DNA from: Chloroflexota bacterium
GTDB taxonomy: Bacteria > Chloroflexota > Ktedonobacteria > Ktedonobacterales > Ktedonobacteraceae
Reading direction: 5' to 3'
NCBI GenBank assembly: GCA_021828635.1
Contig: JAJZEJ010000839.1
Coordinates: forward strand, 1-7,824
Length of the DNA stretch: 7,824 nucleotides
Shown here: positions 6,528 through 7,824 of the stretch, piece by piece
How positions within the stretch are numbered: the stretch's first letter is position 1
How the letters are laid out: every line of letters begins with the position of its first letter
The notes under the pieces: generated by a model
Seen by the model: the letters and a program-made list of their open reading frames with translations, nothing else
What the model was told of the DNA's origin: nothing
Databases searched by the model: none
Translations under genes and position numbers: made by a program

Positions 6528-7682
6528 TCAAACAACTTTGAATGTGACGGGAAAGTGTTCTACGCCAAAAGTGAAGATCGCCTGTATCGGGTTCACCGGC
6601 TCGTTGGCGATACGTCGCATCTCTGAGAAACGCTCAAGCAGGATATTGAGGGCAATATTGGCTTCAAGGCGGGCCAGTGGCGCACCCAGGCAGAAGTGAA
6701 TGCCATAGCCAAAGGCGATATGCCGGTTTGGCTCGCGTCGGATAGCAAAGCGTTCCGGCTCAGGAAACTGGCGTTCGTCATAATTAGCCGAGGCGATATG
6801 AATAGAGACGACTTGATTCGGCTCAATACGCTGCTCACCGATCATCGTCTCGGTCTTTGCCACACGGGTAGCACCAGCGACCGAGGGATAGCAGCGCAGA
6901 ATCTCTTCGACCGCGCCCTTCATCAATGCTGGGTCAGCACGTAGTTCTGCTACCGCTTCAGGATGATCTTCAAAAGCTACCATCGCATTGCCAATCAGGT
7001 TGGCCGTCGTCTCATAGCCAGCGATGAGCAACAGTTGGCAGAAATCGAGTAGCTCTTCCTGACTAAGCTGCTCACCATCAACCTCAGCATTTATCAAACG
7101 GGTCATCAAGTCGTCGCGTGGTTGCTGGCGATGATCGTTCAAGCAGCGCGTGAAGTAGTTGCGCAAACTCAGAGCAATCTTCGCCTGCTCATCGGTAGAA
7201 CTTGTGGCATGACGTGGGCCAGCGACGAGCTTTGTAGACCACTCTTGAAAGAGAGCGCGATCTTCTGGTTGCACACCTAACAATGCTGCAATAATCGTGA
7301 TCGGTAGAGGATATGCTAGGTCTTGTACGACATCCAGCGCACCACGCTCAATTGCAGCATCAATCAACTCGTTTGTCACCTCGGTGATCCGTGGCGTTAA
7401 TTGTACGAGAGCATGGGGTGTAAAGACGGTTGAAACAATGGTGCGCAACTTGCGATGACGCGGCTCATCCATCCCTAAAATGCTGGGTAAGCGTGGTTGC
7501 CGACTGCCTGGCGCGGGTTCAGACGAAAAGGTCGCGGGATCAGTCAGGACGTGCATTGCATCGTCATAGCGGAACACCTGCCAGAAATGGAAGCGCGGAT
7601 CAAGATAAACAGGATTGGTTTCGCGCATCTGCTTATACCAATCCAATGGGATACCTAAGAGCGTCGTGGCCTGAGAAGCCAT
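6528..7682 (-). CDS. Cytochrome P450 (soluble bacterial class)
   Basis: A 384-aa soluble P450, slightly short but complete. Seen in order: MDEPRHRKLR (71-80), the C-helix H-x3-R that contacts haem propionates; I-helix AGYETT (221-226) with the Glu-Thr pair used in oxygen activation; ExxR (Glu260, Arg263); SANYDERQFPEPERF (298-312), the usual ANRDE..F..P..F block with Tyr in place of Arg; and the haem loop FGYGIHFCLG (324-333) with Cys331 as thiolate ligand. It is cytosolic with no membrane anchor, and uses electrons from a ferredoxin/reductase pair that is not encoded in the window. The reaction is probably hydroxylation or epoxidation of a small lipophilic or polyketide-like substrate; the exact substrate cannot be told. 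A strong ribosome site, AGGAAGGA, ends 7 bases before ATG 7682. It is convergent with the M48 gene (32 bases between stops, no hairpin seen). Confidence 0.95.
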   Translation of the reverse strand: MASQATTLLGIPLDWYKQMRETNPVYLDPRFHFWQVFRYDDAMHVLTDPATFSSEPAPGSRQPRLPSILGMDEPRHRKLRTIVSTVFTPHALVQLTPRITEVTNELIDAAIERGALDVVQDLAYPLPITIIAALLGVQPEDRALFQEWSTKLVAGPRHATSSTDEQAKIALSLRNYFTRCLNDHRQQPRDDLMTRLINAEVDGEQLSQEELLDFCQLLLIAGYETTANLIGNAMVAFEDHPEAVAELRADPALMKGAVEEILRCYPSVAGATRVAKTETMIGEQRIEPNQVVSIHIASANYDERQFPEPERFAIRREPNRHIAFGYGIHFCLGAPLARLEANIALNILLERFSEMRRIANEPVNPIQAIFTFGVEHFPVTFKVV

Positions 7683-7726
7683 CTTTCTATCCTTCCTCTG
7701 CGAAAAAAAGTTTTCTCAATGCTAGC

Positions 7727-7756
7727 ACCATATCACCATTTCTAGTTACAAGACAA
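7727..7756 (-). promoter_or_regulatory. Candidate promoter of the P450 gene
   Basis: Read on the minus strand: TTGTCT (7756-7751), 18-base spacer, TATGGT (7732-7727), with a TG one base before the -10 (extended -10, TGATATGGT). Transcription would begin near 7720, giving a leader of about 40 bases with the ribosome site close to the start. Each hexamer matches 4 of 6 positions, so support is moderate. Confidence 0.4.
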
Positions 7757-7792
7757 GAGAGCAGAAAGCAAAATAAATTGGCATACCTAAAA

Positions 7793-7809
7793 TGTTACAG
7801 AACGTCACA
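7793..7809. promoter_or_regulatory. Operator-like imperfect palindrome upstream of P450
   Basis: TGTTAC-AGAAC-GTCACA has 6-base arms that pair at 5 of 6 positions around a 5-base centre. It lies about 110 bases upstream of the P450 start, and on the minus strand its arm contains GTGACG, which with TATGCC (7785-7780) at 17-base spacing could be a second, weaker promoter. This shape is common for dimeric repressors or activators, but no regulator gene is visible in the window and chance is possible. Confidence 0.28.
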
Positions 7810-7824
7810 TCATATCTACTAACA

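Noticed and set aside
7727..7740. Short direct repeat CACCAT-AT-CACCAT near the P450 promoter.
   Set aside because: Only two 6-base copies, 8 bases apart; too short to support an iteron or operator array.
7430..7822. A 130-codon plus-strand frame over the P450 N-terminus and its upstream region.
   Set aside because: It is antisense to the conserved P450 start, no motif is seen, and it begins inside that gene without a ribosome site.

Overview
The window looks like bacterial chromosome, most likely from a soil-type Chloroflexota of the Ktedonobacteria kind. This assignment is an inference. It rests on the Tat-type lipoprotein signal followed by a Pro/Thr-rich linker, the mix of oxidative enzymes (P450, SDR, BBE-like flavin oxidase), mid-range GC, and a very large membrane M48 protease. 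No rRNA, tRNA, CRISPR array, transposase or phage gene was found.

Layout. The window opens with the last 41 codons of a peroxiredoxin Q/BCP-type gene (+), followed by a strong hairpin terminator (144-180). Next is an exported flavin oxidase of the berberine-bridge (BBE) type (+, 240-1856), with Tat and lipobox signals and both residues expected for bicovalent FAD. It ends 5 bases from the end of a convergent SDR oxidoreductase (-, 1862-2632). An AT-rich gap of about 450 bases (2633-3088) carries a likely SDR promoter on the minus strand and two good tandem sigma70-type promoters on the plus strand. These drive a two-gene unit: an unrecognised 166-aa protein (3089-3589) overlapping by 4 bases (ATGA) a 969-aa polytopic M48-like metallopeptidase (3586-6495) whose C-terminus is a choice-of-anchor C/DUF642-like domain. 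The window closes with a convergent cytochrome P450 (-, 6528-7682) and its upstream region.

How the genes relate. The flavin oxidase, SDR and P450 are each monocistronic and alternate in strand, so they do not form an operon. They could all belong to oxidative or secondary metabolism, but nothing in the window ties them to one pathway. The only clear functional unit is the small protein plus M48 fusion pair. Its predicted topology places an HtpX-like zinc site in the cytosol and the anchor-C-like domain outside the cell, which suggests a membrane protease that could connect an outside binding event to an inside activity. This pair is the most novel item in the window. Its DNA is visibly more AT-rich than its neighbours.
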